Below, in pieces: positions 25,964-33,516 of a stretch of 64,000 nucleotides of DNA. The stretch is from assembly GCA_965218935.1 (NCBI GenBank), contig CBDCMH010000011.1, positions 124,001 through 188,000 on the forward strand. Reading direction: 5' to 3'. Below the pieces are notes generated by a model. It searched no databases. It was not told where the DNA came from and was given only the letters and a program-made list of their open reading frames with translations. A program made the translations under genes and the position numbers. Origin of the DNA: JADFOI01 sp965218935 (GTDB lineage Bacteria > Acidobacteriota > UBA6911 > RPQK01 > JADFOI01). Positions within the stretch are counted from its first letter, which is position 1, and each line of letters begins with the position of its first letter.

Positions 25964-27712
25964 TCACGATCCCATCCGGCTCATCACAACTCCCCGCAGG
26001 TAGCGGAGAAACTCCAAGCCAAACGCCACTGCCAAAATCATCACCGTCGAGACGATCAGAGCCGTCACGATTTCTCCCCACTCGCCCACCATCATCAGCC
26101 CGTTCCAGTAGACGACCAGAAAAGGGATCAAGTATCCGGCAATGCCCAGTCGAAAAGCGGTAAACCCAGTTAGGGTCACCTCGGAACCGGCAATAGCCGA
26201 GGCCGCATAGGCAGCCAGGGCTACCGGAGGAGTGATGGCTCCGATGGAACTGCAGAAGAAGATGAAAAAGTGGGAAGCAAGCGGATTGAATCCGGCTGAG
26301 ACCATGGCCGGCACGGTCAGACCCGCCATGATGATGTATACGGCTGTGGGTGGCACAGCCATGCCCAGGCAGAGAGAAGCCAGCATGGCCACTGCAAGGA
26401 GCAGCAAAGGCTGACCCTCAGCCATTCCTGTGAGGGCTCCGGAAAGGGTAAAACCCAAGCCTGTCAGGCTGATGATGCCCACGATAATCCCAGCCGAGGC
26501 ACAGGCCGTGGCAATGGGAATAACCTTAAAAGCCCCCTTTTCCAGAGCCAAGACCACTTTTGACAGACCAATCCGGGTATGGGAACGGAGCAAAGAGAGT
26601 CCGACGGTCAGGCCCATTGCCCAGAAGGCGGATAGCATCAGGCTGCGCCCCCGAAAGATCAGAACCATCAGAACCAGTATGGGGGGGATCATATGACCGT
26701 ACTGGAAGAGCGTGGTCCGCAACCGGGGAAGGGACTCTCCTGCCTGAATCCTGAGATCCTGCCTCCAGGCTGTGAAGTACACCACGGCCATCACGGAAAG
26801 AAAATAGAGCAGCGCAGGTAAAATAGCAGCTTTGGCCACTTCGACGTAGGGGAGGTGAAGGAATTCGGCGATCAGGAACGCTCCTGCTCCCATTAAAGGC
26901 GGGGTAAACATGCCCCCGGTAGAGGCCACGGCTTCGATAGCACCAGCCATGTGCGGTTGAAATCCCGTGCGCTTCATCAAGGGGATGGTGAAGTTCCCGG
27001 TCGTTACGACGTTGGCGACAGGGGAGCCGGAAAGCATCCCCATGATGGCACTCGAGAGAATTGAGCTCAGGGCCGGGCCCCCTCGCATCCGCCCGGTCAA
27101 ACTATAACTCAGATCAATGAACCAACGGTCCCCTCCCGATTGGGTCAGCAACATCCCGAAGATCACAAACATGATGACAAAAGTGGCGGAGATTTCCATG
27201 GGGAGACCGTACACCCCACTGGTCCCGAGGTAGAGCGTGCCGATCAGCCGCGAGAGACTGTAACCCTTATGAAGAAAAATGCCCGGTGCGTACTGCCCGA
27301 AAACGCCGTAAAGAACGAACACGGTAACCAGCAAGGGAAGGAACCATCCAATCGTCCGGCGTGTGGCCTCCAGAACCAGCAGGATCATCAAACAGCCGAA
27401 AATCAGCTCCCAGCGGGTCACCAGCCCGGTTCTCTCCACGTAGAAGGGCCAGTCCAAAATAACAAAAACGCTGGAGATCACGGTAAGCCCCGCCAGGGCA
27501 ATGCCTGTGAGCCTGGGCGTGGTTACAGCCGACCGGTTTGCTCCATAGCTCAAAAAGACCACGGTGGCCAGGAGTCCCCAGTGCACCATGCGGTTATAGT
27601 TGGGGGCCAGGACACTGAAGGCATTGGCATATAGGGCAAACAGAGAGGTGCTGATGAGGACCAATCGAACAATCAGTCTCCACCGACTCTCCGGTACGGA
27701 AGGGTCGCTCAC
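25964..27712 (-). CDS. TRAP transporter fused permease, 4TM/12TM (TAXI type)
   Basis: This 582-residue inner-membrane protein fuses the small (4 TM) and large (12 TM) TRAP permease subunits. Many hydrophobic helices are visible. Family motifs include SGSPVANVVTTGNFTIPLMKR near residue 238, PPLMGAGAFLIAEF near 275 and the later FFCSSIGAITPPVALAAYAA. It works with the adjacent solute-binding protein, whose stop overlaps its start by 4 bp, to import an organic acid using an ion gradient. The fused layout is diagnostic for the TAXI subclass. Candidate substrates are dicarboxylates, glutamate or other organic anions; the sequence does not say which. Confidence 0.93.
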   Translation of the reverse strand: MSDPSVPESRWRLIVRLVLISTSLFALYANAFSVLAPNYNRMVHWGLLATVVFLSYGANRSAVTTPRLTGIALAGLTVISSVFVILDWPFYVERTGLVTRWELIFGCLMILLVLEATRRTIGWFLPLLVTVFVLYGVFGQYAPGIFLHKGYSLSRLIGTLYLGTSGVYGLPMEISATFVIMFVIFGMLLTQSGGDRWFIDLSYSLTGRMRGGPALSSILSSAIMGMLSGSPVANVVTTGNFTIPLMKRTGFQPHMAGAIEAVASTGGMFTPPLMGAGAFLIAEFLHLPYVEVAKAAILPALLYFLSVMAVVYFTAWRQDLRIQAGESLPRLRTTLFQYGHMIPPILVLMVLIFRGRSLMLSAFWAMGLTVGLSLLRSHTRIGLSKVVLALEKGAFKVIPIATACASAGIIVGIISLTGLGFTLSGALTGMAEGQPLLLLAVAMLASLCLGMAVPPTAVYIIMAGLTVPAMVSAGFNPLASHFFIFFCSSIGAITPPVALAAYAASAIAGSEVTLTGFTAFRLGIAGYLIPFLVVYWNGLMMVGEWGEIVTALIVSTVMILAVAFGLEFLRYLRGVVMSRMGS

Positions 27713-28848
27713 TCTATCTCGGTCCCGGTCGGAGTACGCCCTTCCTCCCCCGTGGAAACCATTTGTTGCTCCCCGGTCCAGACTCCCTGTTCGCGATAGT
27801 AGCGAATGGCGCCTTCGTGGAAAGGAATCAGGCCTCCCGTGACGGCATCCTCCAACCCAAAGTCCATCAGAGTTGGATGACTCTCACGAAGTCGCTCCAG
27901 GTTTTCGAAAGCGGCCTTGACGATCTTATAGACCACCTCATCTGCCACATTCGCATTCACGGCCATTCCATTCGCTGTTCCCACTGTAGGGACATCGGCG
28001 GTTACCTGGTCGTAAGTGCCTGCCGGAATCACCACGTCGACATAGTAAGGGTAAGACGAAATGATCTGCTCCCGGGCGGTTGAAGGCAGGGGAAGCAGAC
28101 GGTAGGAGTGGGTCGCACCAAATTCACTCAAAGCCGCCACGGGCGGGGCTATATAGAGGACGGAGGCGTCGACCCGGTTATCCCCCAGGGTGATGAGAGC
28201 CTGGTTGTAGGGAAGGTAAACGGGCGTGATCTCGTCAAATGTAAAACCACAGCCAGCGGAAAAAATCTCTCTTAGGTTAGGGATGCTGCCATGTCCCGAA
28301 GGTCCAACGGCCACTTGCCTCCCCTGCACGTCACAAACACTTTCCAGAGGCAAATCCTCCAGCACAACCATGTGTAGGCGCCCGATTTGAAAGTTGGCGA
28401 ACAGCATCCTCAGGTCGGGAAAGGCCTGATTAAAGGGAGCTTCGCCCCGGTATCCCTGCTGCGCGATCTTGAGGATGACAAACCCAAAATCGGATTGGCC
28501 CGTGCCCACCAGGCGTACGTTTTCCACGGCACCGCCCGTCTCCTCTGCAATACCCCGCACATCGGGAGCGAAGTCAGTGATCACATCCGCCAGCACTCCC
28601 CCAATGGTAAACCAGGACCCGCCAGCGGGGGATAGGGCCAGAGTCACCACACTCACGGGAGCCTCCTGTTCCTGGTCAGTCGCACAAGAGAGCGTGAAAA
28701 AGAGAACAACCAGGAGCCCGCCCAAGGCCAGCCTGGAGCTCCAGAAAGCAGACCTTCTGCTCCTCGGTATTCTTCTTGAAATAAAGGACCTCATGTCCTT
28801 CCATTCGTGCGATCGCCCCTCTCCACCCCTTGTCTCCATATGACTCAT
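27709..28848 (-). CDS. TAXI family TRAP transporter solute-binding lipoprotein
   Basis: This 379-residue binding protein has a lipoprotein-type signal near residues 38-56 (ALGGLLVVLFFTLSC, with the lipobox Cys). It is therefore expected to be anchored to the outer leaflet of the inner membrane. The mature part begins with VVTLALSPAGGSWFTIGGVLADV, the TAXI N-terminal fold, followed by GTGQSDFGFV and GPSGHGSIPN ligand-loop segments. ATG 28848 is supported by AAGGAGGA 8 bp upstream; a later ATG (28794) would give a more usual signal length. It overlaps the permease gene (ATGA). A good promoter lies at 28876-28904. Confidence 0.9.
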   Translation of the reverse strand: MSHMETRGGEGRSHEWKDMRSFISRRIPRSRRSAFWSSRLALGGLLVVLFFTLSCATDQEQEAPVSVVTLALSPAGGSWFTIGGVLADVITDFAPDVRGIAEETGGAVENVRLVGTGQSDFGFVILKIAQQGYRGEAPFNQAFPDLRMLFANFQIGRLHMVVLEDLPLESVCDVQGRQVAVGPSGHGSIPNLREIFSAGCGFTFDEITPVYLPYNQALITLGDNRVDASVLYIAPPVAALSEFGATHSYRLLPLPSTAREQIISSYPYYVDVVIPAGTYDQVTADVPTVGTANGMAVNANVADEVVYKIVKAAFENLERLRESHPTLMDFGLEDAVTGGLIPFHEGAIRYYREQGVWTGEQQMVSTGEEGRTPTGTEIE

Positions 28849-28875
28849 GATCGTGTCCTCCTTGTATGGGAGCGG

Positions 28876-28904
28876 ATTCTATCGAAATCCATGGAGGTTT
28901 ACAA
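28876..28904 (-). promoter_or_regulatory. Sigma70-type promoter for the TAXI-TRAP operon
   Basis: Read on the minus strand: -35 TTGTAA, 17-bp spacer, -10 TAGAAT, about 27 bp upstream of the lipoprotein start codon. The -10 matches consensus at 5 of 6 and the -35 at 4 of 6. The resulting leader would be short (about 20 nt) and contain the AAGGAGGA ribosome site. Confidence 0.55.
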
Positions 28905-29043
28905 ACTGCAGAGTGGTCCGGGACGATGTCTGGGTCTGGAACGGCCGAAGAGCCGAGGCTTTTCACTCTTCATCCAATGCCCGTGTGCCTTCTTTTCACC
29001 CCTTGGCGATCGAGCGTCCCTCCTCACCTATCGCTTCGCCCGC

Positions 29044-29072
29044 TTGACTTTTTTTCTCCTCCAGAAGATAAT
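29044..29072 (+). promoter_or_regulatory. Sigma70-type promoter for the second UbiD gene
   Basis: -35 TTGACT, 17-bp spacer, -10 GATAAT, each 5 of 6 to consensus. It lies 80 bp upstream of the ATG at 29152, giving a predicted leader of about 70 nt. Confidence 0.6.
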
Positions 29073-29151
29073 CGCGCGGGCAAAAGAGTTCCTGTTCCTA
29101 GAGTTTCGGGTTAATGCCAATTTTCCTTAACCATCATACCGGTGAGCGAAT

Positions 29152-30633
29152 ATGAGTGAGAAAGTACCTGCCGTTTCCGAACCTCAGACTACATTGAAGA
29201 ACCAGGATTTGCGGGATTGGTTGCTCGCTGTCGAGGAGCTGGGTGAGCTCAAGCACGTCAGCGGGGCCCACTGGGATCTGGAGTTGGGGGCCATCACCGA
29301 AATCAACAACTTACAACGTGGACCCTGTCTGCTATTTGACGATATTACCGACTATCCTTCGGGTTATCGAGTGGTGACGGGCACCACTGGCAGTCCTGGG
29401 CGGATGGCCGCCTCACTGGGTTTCCCTTACTCTCTCAACAACGCAGAACTGGTACAGGCACTGCGCGGCAAGCCCCACGAGTGGGAGAGTCTCTCGAGTC
29501 AGTTTCCTCCCCAGTATGTGGACTCCGGACCGGTCCTGGAAAACGTCAAGAGCGGTGATCAGGTGAACCTGTGGGAGTTCCCTGTTCCCAAGTGGCACGA
29601 AAAGGATGGAGGACGCTTCATCGGTACGGGAAGCGTGGTCGTGACCAAGGATCTGGACTCGGATTGGATCAACCTGGGTACTTATCGAATGATGGTGCAT
29701 GACGAGCGCACCTGTGGGCTCAACATGGTGGCCGGCAAACACGGTCGCCAACAAATCGACCGCTACTTCCAGGAGAAGAAGCCCTTCCCGGTGGTGGCCT
29801 CGATGGGCCACCATCCCCTTCTATTTCTGTTCTCGGGAGTGGAGGTCAGCTACGGGTTGAGCGAGTACAACTATGTAGGCGCCATCCTGGGGGAGCCGGT
29901 GCGGGTCATCAAGGGTGAGGTGACGGGCCTGCCGATGCCCGCCGCCTCCGAGTTGGTGCTGGAAGGCTGGTGCCATCCGGGCAAGCTTAAGAACGAAGGA
30001 CCTTTTGGCGAGTTCCACGGCTACTACAGCTTCGGTGAATTCCAGGCACCCGTGCTGGAGGTGGAGCGCATTTATCATCGGAACAACCCCATCATCTTCG
30101 GAACCCCACCGGGTCGGCCACCCCACGACTACTCCTATTCAAAAACAGTGATGCGGTCGGCTCTCCTGGAAGAAGCGCTGGAGAAAGCGGGGGTCCCCGA
30201 TGTGGTGGGCTGCTGGGCCCATGAGGTAGGTGGTGGTCGCATGCTCTTGACCGTCTCCATCAAACAGCGCTATCAGGGCCACGCCCGCCAGGCCGGTCTG
30301 GTGGCCTCTCAGTGCCAGGTGGGGGCCTATTTGGGGCGATATGTGATGGTGGTGGACGAGGACATCGATCCTTCCAATCTGGAGGCCGTCATGTGGGCTG
30401 TGGTGACGCGCTCTGATCCCGCTCGCGACATTGAGATCCTCCACCGAACCTGGGGTTCCAAGCAGGATCCCCAGAACATCACCTTCGATCAGAAGGTCCC
30501 CTACAACACCCGGGCCATCATCGATGCTTGCCGGCCCTATGAGTATCTGGACCTTTTCCCCGACGTGAGCGAGGCTAGTCCAGGGCTCGTAAAGCAGATC
30601 AAGGAAAAGTGGGGTGAGCTTCTGGATACCTAG
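29152..30633 (+). CDS. UbiD family decarboxylase (prenylated-FMN dependent)
   Basis: This 493-residue enzyme is close to the standard UbiD length. Family segments are DYPSGYRVVTGTTGSPGRMA, NLGTYRMMVHDERTCGLNM (the position of the substrate/metal loop with its Arg) and SMGHHPLLFL. GPFGEFHGYYSFGE contains a catalytic glutamate. It acts on an aromatic or unsaturated carboxylic acid with prenyl-FMN; the substrate is unknown. It has its own promoter and stands next to an organic-anion TRAP transporter, which may supply the acid. It is distinct from the UbiD at 20779: shorter, with a different N-terminus. Confidence 0.88.
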   Translation: MSEKVPAVSEPQTTLKNQDLRDWLLAVEELGELKHVSGAHWDLELGAITEINNLQRGPCLLFDDITDYPSGYRVVTGTTGSPGRMAASLGFPYSLNNAELVQALRGKPHEWESLSSQFPPQYVDSGPVLENVKSGDQVNLWEFPVPKWHEKDGGRFIGTGSVVVTKDLDSDWINLGTYRMMVHDERTCGLNMVAGKHGRQQIDRYFQEKKPFPVVASMGHHPLLFLFSGVEVSYGLSEYNYVGAILGEPVRVIKGEVTGLPMPAASELVLEGWCHPGKLKNEGPFGEFHGYYSFGEFQAPVLEVERIYHRNNPIIFGTPPGRPPHDYSYSKTVMRSALLEEALEKAGVPDVVGCWAHEVGGGRMLLTVSIKQRYQGHARQAGLVASQCQVGAYLGRYVMVVDEDIDPSNLEAVMWAVVTRSDPARDIEILHRTWGSKQDPQNITFDQKVPYNTRAIIDACRPYEYLDLFPDVSEASPGLVKQIKEKWGELLDT

Positions 30634-30749
30634 TTTTGCTTAAAATAGCGTGTTACTGTGATAGGATCTTTATACGTTTCTTCAAGCAGGCGTTTTCTTA
30701 ACTCGTTGATGAAAAGGGAAAGCCATGCACCAACATTTGAGGAGAGAAC

Positions 30750-32537
30750 ATGAAAGAAATCTCTTATCCTGACCCCAAAATTGGAGCCACCCTTCTGGCC
30801 CTGATCAGTTTCCTGGCTGTTCCCTGTTTTTCAGCTCCAGTCCCAATCTCGGAACCCACCTTCGAGGTGATCGTCGAGGAGAATCTCATGATTCCCATGC
30901 GAGACGGAACTCGGCTGGCAGCAGACATTTACAAACCGGTAGGCGCCGGGCCCTCTCCTATCATCTTACAGAGAACTCCCTACAACAAACTGGGAAGGTC
31001 TGAGGTTGAGCTGGCACATGATTACGCCTCCCGAGGGTATGTGGTGGTACTTCAGGACACGCGAGGACGTTTTGCTTCAGAAGGGGAATTTCGAAACTAT
31101 CTGGATGACGGATGGGGAAAACGGCAAGACGGTTACGATACCATCGAATGGCTGGCCAAGCAGTCCTGGTCCAACGGCAAAATCGGAACCTTCGGTAATT
31201 CCTATCCCGGAACCATTCAATACCTGACGGCCGTGACCCGGCCTCCTCACCTGACGGCCATGTTTGTCAGCAATGCCGCCGCCGATTTTTATCAGGAAGT
31301 GCGCTACCATGGCGGGGCATTCATGGGGCACGCTGTGCGCTGGCAAGTCTCGAATCAAGCTTTTACTCGCAGAGTGAGCACTACTGAGGATTGGAGCATG
31401 CTGCTTGAGGCCACCCCCCCGGAAAAGGCACTCAGTTTGGACGCTCTCATCAGTCCGACCTTCCTGGAGTGGATCAACAATCCCACCGACGGTCCCTTCT
31501 GGTGGCAGATGGGTGTTTATCAAAAGTTCGATGAGATTGAAGTGCCCACTTATCATCACGGAGGTTGGTTTGATCGGTTCCGGCGTGGTATCACCAAGAG
31601 CTTTGCCGGAATTTCTGCCGAGGGCCGCAGCGAAGCAGGCCGCAAGGCGCAGAAACTCATTGTGGGACCCTGGCCTCACAGTTCTCGGAGTGTGCAGACG
31701 CTCGCCGGCGTCGACTTCGGGCCTGAGGCTGGGCTGGATATCGACCTCCTGCGGGTGCGCTGGTTTGACTATTGGCTCAAAGGAATTGATAACGGAATTA
31801 TGGACGAGCCTCCGGTTCAAATCTTTGTCATGGGAGACAACCAATGGCGTCATGAGAAAGAGTGGCCTCCGGCCCGTGCGGTGCCCACCGATTATTATTT
31901 GCGAGCCAGTACCGCTAGCAGACCGGTGCACTCTTTGAACGACGGGGGCCTGGCCACCGAAATGCCAGGGAGCGACGAGAAACCCGATTCCTTCCGATAT
32001 GATCCCGGCAAGCCGCTTCCCACTATTGGTGGGGACACTCGTTTCGGGGAACAAGGACCTCGTGACCAAAGTGAGGTTGAGAAAGGAAGCCTCACCTACA
32101 CTTCAGATCCTCTGATCAGGGAGCTGGAAGTGACCGGATACCCGGAGGCCACCCTCCACGTTTCTTCTAATGCCCCTGACACAGATTTTGTGGTCATTCT
32201 TGCAGACGTCTCTCCCGACGGCACATCGCGTATCTTGAGTCGTAACCTGCTGCGCGCGAAGTATTACAAGACCTTCGAAAAGGCTGAATTGCTCAACCCT
32301 GGCCAGACCTATGAGTTGAAGATTGAGATGAGCCCCACCAGTCATGTGTTCAAGAGTGGTCATCGAATCCGGCTGAGTGTGTCCAGCAGCAGCTTCCCGG
32401 CCTGGATCCCGAACCCCAATACCGGTAAGGATTTCAAAGACGGAGGCCCGATGAGAGTCGCTATCAACACCCTCTACCACGATAGCCAGCGGAATTCCCG
32501 CATTGCGCTGACGGTCGTTCCGAGGGAAGGGTCCTAG
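30750..32537 (+). CDS. Exported CocE/NonD family alpha/beta hydrolase (X-Pro peptidase/esterase type)
   Basis: This 595-residue protein has a signal peptide (ATLLALISFLAVPCFSAP, residues about 13-30), so it is predicted periplasmic or secreted. MRDGTRLAADIYKP and QRTPYNK open the alpha/beta hydrolase domain. The nucleophile is Ser151 in GTFGNSYPGTIQY. The later GPWPHSS region holds the likely catalytic His, and the C-terminal jelly-roll domain (VTGYPEATLHVSSNAPDTDFVV...SSSFPAWIPNPNTG) is typical of cocaine-esterase/X-prolyl-dipeptidyl-peptidase relatives. GAGGAG 6 bp before the ATG supports the start. The substrate is unknown; the family hydrolyses acyl esters, beta-lactam side chains or X-Pro peptides. 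Confidence 0.87.
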   Translation: MKEISYPDPKIGATLLALISFLAVPCFSAPVPISEPTFEVIVEENLMIPMRDGTRLAADIYKPVGAGPSPIILQRTPYNKLGRSEVELAHDYASRGYVVVLQDTRGRFASEGEFRNYLDDGWGKRQDGYDTIEWLAKQSWSNGKIGTFGNSYPGTIQYLTAVTRPPHLTAMFVSNAAADFYQEVRYHGGAFMGHAVRWQVSNQAFTRRVSTTEDWSMLLEATPPEKALSLDALISPTFLEWINNPTDGPFWWQMGVYQKFDEIEVPTYHHGGWFDRFRRGITKSFAGISAEGRSEAGRKAQKLIVGPWPHSSRSVQTLAGVDFGPEAGLDIDLLRVRWFDYWLKGIDNGIMDEPPVQIFVMGDNQWRHEKEWPPARAVPTDYYLRASTASRPVHSLNDGGLATEMPGSDEKPDSFRYDPGKPLPTIGGDTRFGEQGPRDQSEVEKGSLTYTSDPLIRELEVTGYPEATLHVSSNAPDTDFVVILADVSPDGTSRILSRNLLRAKYYKTFEKAELLNPGQTYELKIEMSPTSHVFKSGHRIRLSVSSSSFPAWIPNPNTGKDFKDGGPMRVAINTLYHDSQRNSRIALTVVPREGS

Positions 32538-32595
32538 CAATCCACCCGTTCAGAAGCTGTCTACTGCAGTGCCGCAGCCATCCAGGCTGACTGCG

Positions 32596-32626
32596 GGGGA
32601 GTTCGGGGACAGTCCCAGAACTCCCC
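32596..32626. repeat. REP-like compound palindrome
   Basis: Arms GGGGAGTTC (32596-32604) and GAACTCCCC (32618-32626) pair perfectly. Inside them GGGAC (32606-32610) pairs with GTCCC around a single base, giving an almost continuous 15-bp hairpin. It lies just after the CocE gene and interrupts the tail of a membrane-protein-like fragment on the other strand. The shape resembles extragenic palindromic elements rather than a terminator, as no T-run follows. Confidence 0.5.
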
Positions 32627-32815
32627 TCCAGAAGCCATCTGGCGAGTCGCCACTTTCGCCTCAATTTTCTTCTTGAGAAGAGTGAGGCCATAGAAGGTGA
32701 AAAACACCCAGCACGTCATGTCCAGAGCCGCCGCTGTCGAGGCCAGGATGAAAGGAGGGTAGGCCCAGTCGAGCGTTCCCGGGATGCAATCAAGGCTACC
32801 TTTTTTTCCCCATTG
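32627..32815 (-). pseudogene. Possible fragment of a small membrane protein
   Basis: Downstream of tusA the minus strand is open from 32815 and encodes a start-less stretch with one clear hydrophobic helix (ILASTAAALDM, then TCWVFFTFYGLTLL) followed by KKKIEAKV. No ATG, GTG or TTG precedes the helix, and the frame runs into the palindromic element at 32596-32626. I read it as the remnant of a gene once next to tusA, but could not name the family. It may also be chance. Confidence 0.3.
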
Positions 32816-32835
32816 CTAGACACCTGGCAGCCTCC

Positions 32836-33171
32836 TTATTTCTTGCGTAGCAAAAACGTGTACTCGCCATCGGACTCCTCAGAGCTGACCAGCTCATGCC
32901 CTGTCCGCCGTGAAAAGGCGTTGACATCAGGAATCGACCCGGGGTCTGTCGCGATCATCTTTAGGACCTCGCCACTGGCCAGGCCATCGATGGCTTTTTT
33001 GGTCTTGATGATCGGCAGTGGACAATTCAATCCTCTGCAATCCAGTTCTTGCTTAACCACCACTTCACCTGTCGGTCGTTCGGTACTTTTACTCACTGAT
33101 TCTTCTGTCATCCTTTCCGCAAAGCCTCCTTCGTGAGTAGTGTCCTGCAGCGAGTGAATACATCCAATCAC
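32836..33171 (-). CDS. tusA: TusA/SirA family sulfur-carrier protein
   Basis: This small cytosolic persulfide carrier is 111 residues from 33171, or 91 from the in-frame ATG at 33111, which fits the family better. The hallmark ELDCRGLNCPLPIIKTKKAI contains the persulfide Cys in the CPxP motif, followed by LKMIATDPGSIPDV, the usual second half. TusA relatives deliver sulfur to thiouridine synthesis, the Mo cofactor or, in dissimilatory sulfur metabolism, the Dsr/Hdr pathways. The location near a qmo-apr-sat operon favours the dissimilatory role, but the housekeeping role is possible. Confidence 0.88.
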   Translation of the reverse strand: MIGCIHSLQDTTHEGGFAERMTEESVSKSTERPTGEVVVKQELDCRGLNCPLPIIKTKKAIDGLASGEVLKMIATDPGSIPDVNAFSRRTGHELVSSEESDGEYTFLLRKK

Positions 33172-33516
33172 TTTACAACAGGCTCCTCTCCTCGAAGAGT
33201 ACCTTGATTTCTTTATATAGTATTTTTAATATGTTCCTTGCACCAGAGTAACTTTAGCAAAGCTCCCTTGTCAATCTTTAAGTTGCTTTCGCAAGATTAT
33301 TCGCGAGGTTGTGACTAACCTTTCCTTCTTAGGGTGAGGATCGGTTTCCTCACCCCACTCCTTGTGCTCATTCCCGTACAGTAATCTATGTTATGATTTT
33401 TTGGCTTTCCGATGTGTGTTTTGAAAGGACCGACTTTGGAGTCTGGTGGAAAGCCTTTTACAGGTGGTCGCGAAATTCAAGTTCTCGTGGATGTGGGAAG
33501 ATAAGGGGACTCACGA
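33172..33516. other. 345-bp divergent gap with a 9-bp-stem hairpin
   Basis: The gap lies between tusA (-) and the SLC13 permease gene (+). The left part is AT-rich (33210-33240). A perfect hairpin occurs at 33332-33355: GGGTGAGGA and TCCTCACCC around the loop TCGGTT. Neither side has a T-run, so an operator or mRNA-leader structure is as likely as a terminator. The downstream half has TATGAT at 33392-33397 but no convincing -35. AGGGG near 33503 may serve the TTG start at 33517. Confidence 0.4.

Larger units (their letters stand above)
28849..29151. other. 303-bp divergent promoter region
   Basis: The region separates the TAXI-TRAP operon (-) from the second UbiD gene (+) and holds one promoter-like element facing each way (28876-28904 minus, 29044-29072 plus). 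No RNA gene or regulator-binding palindrome was recognised between them. Confidence 0.5.
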
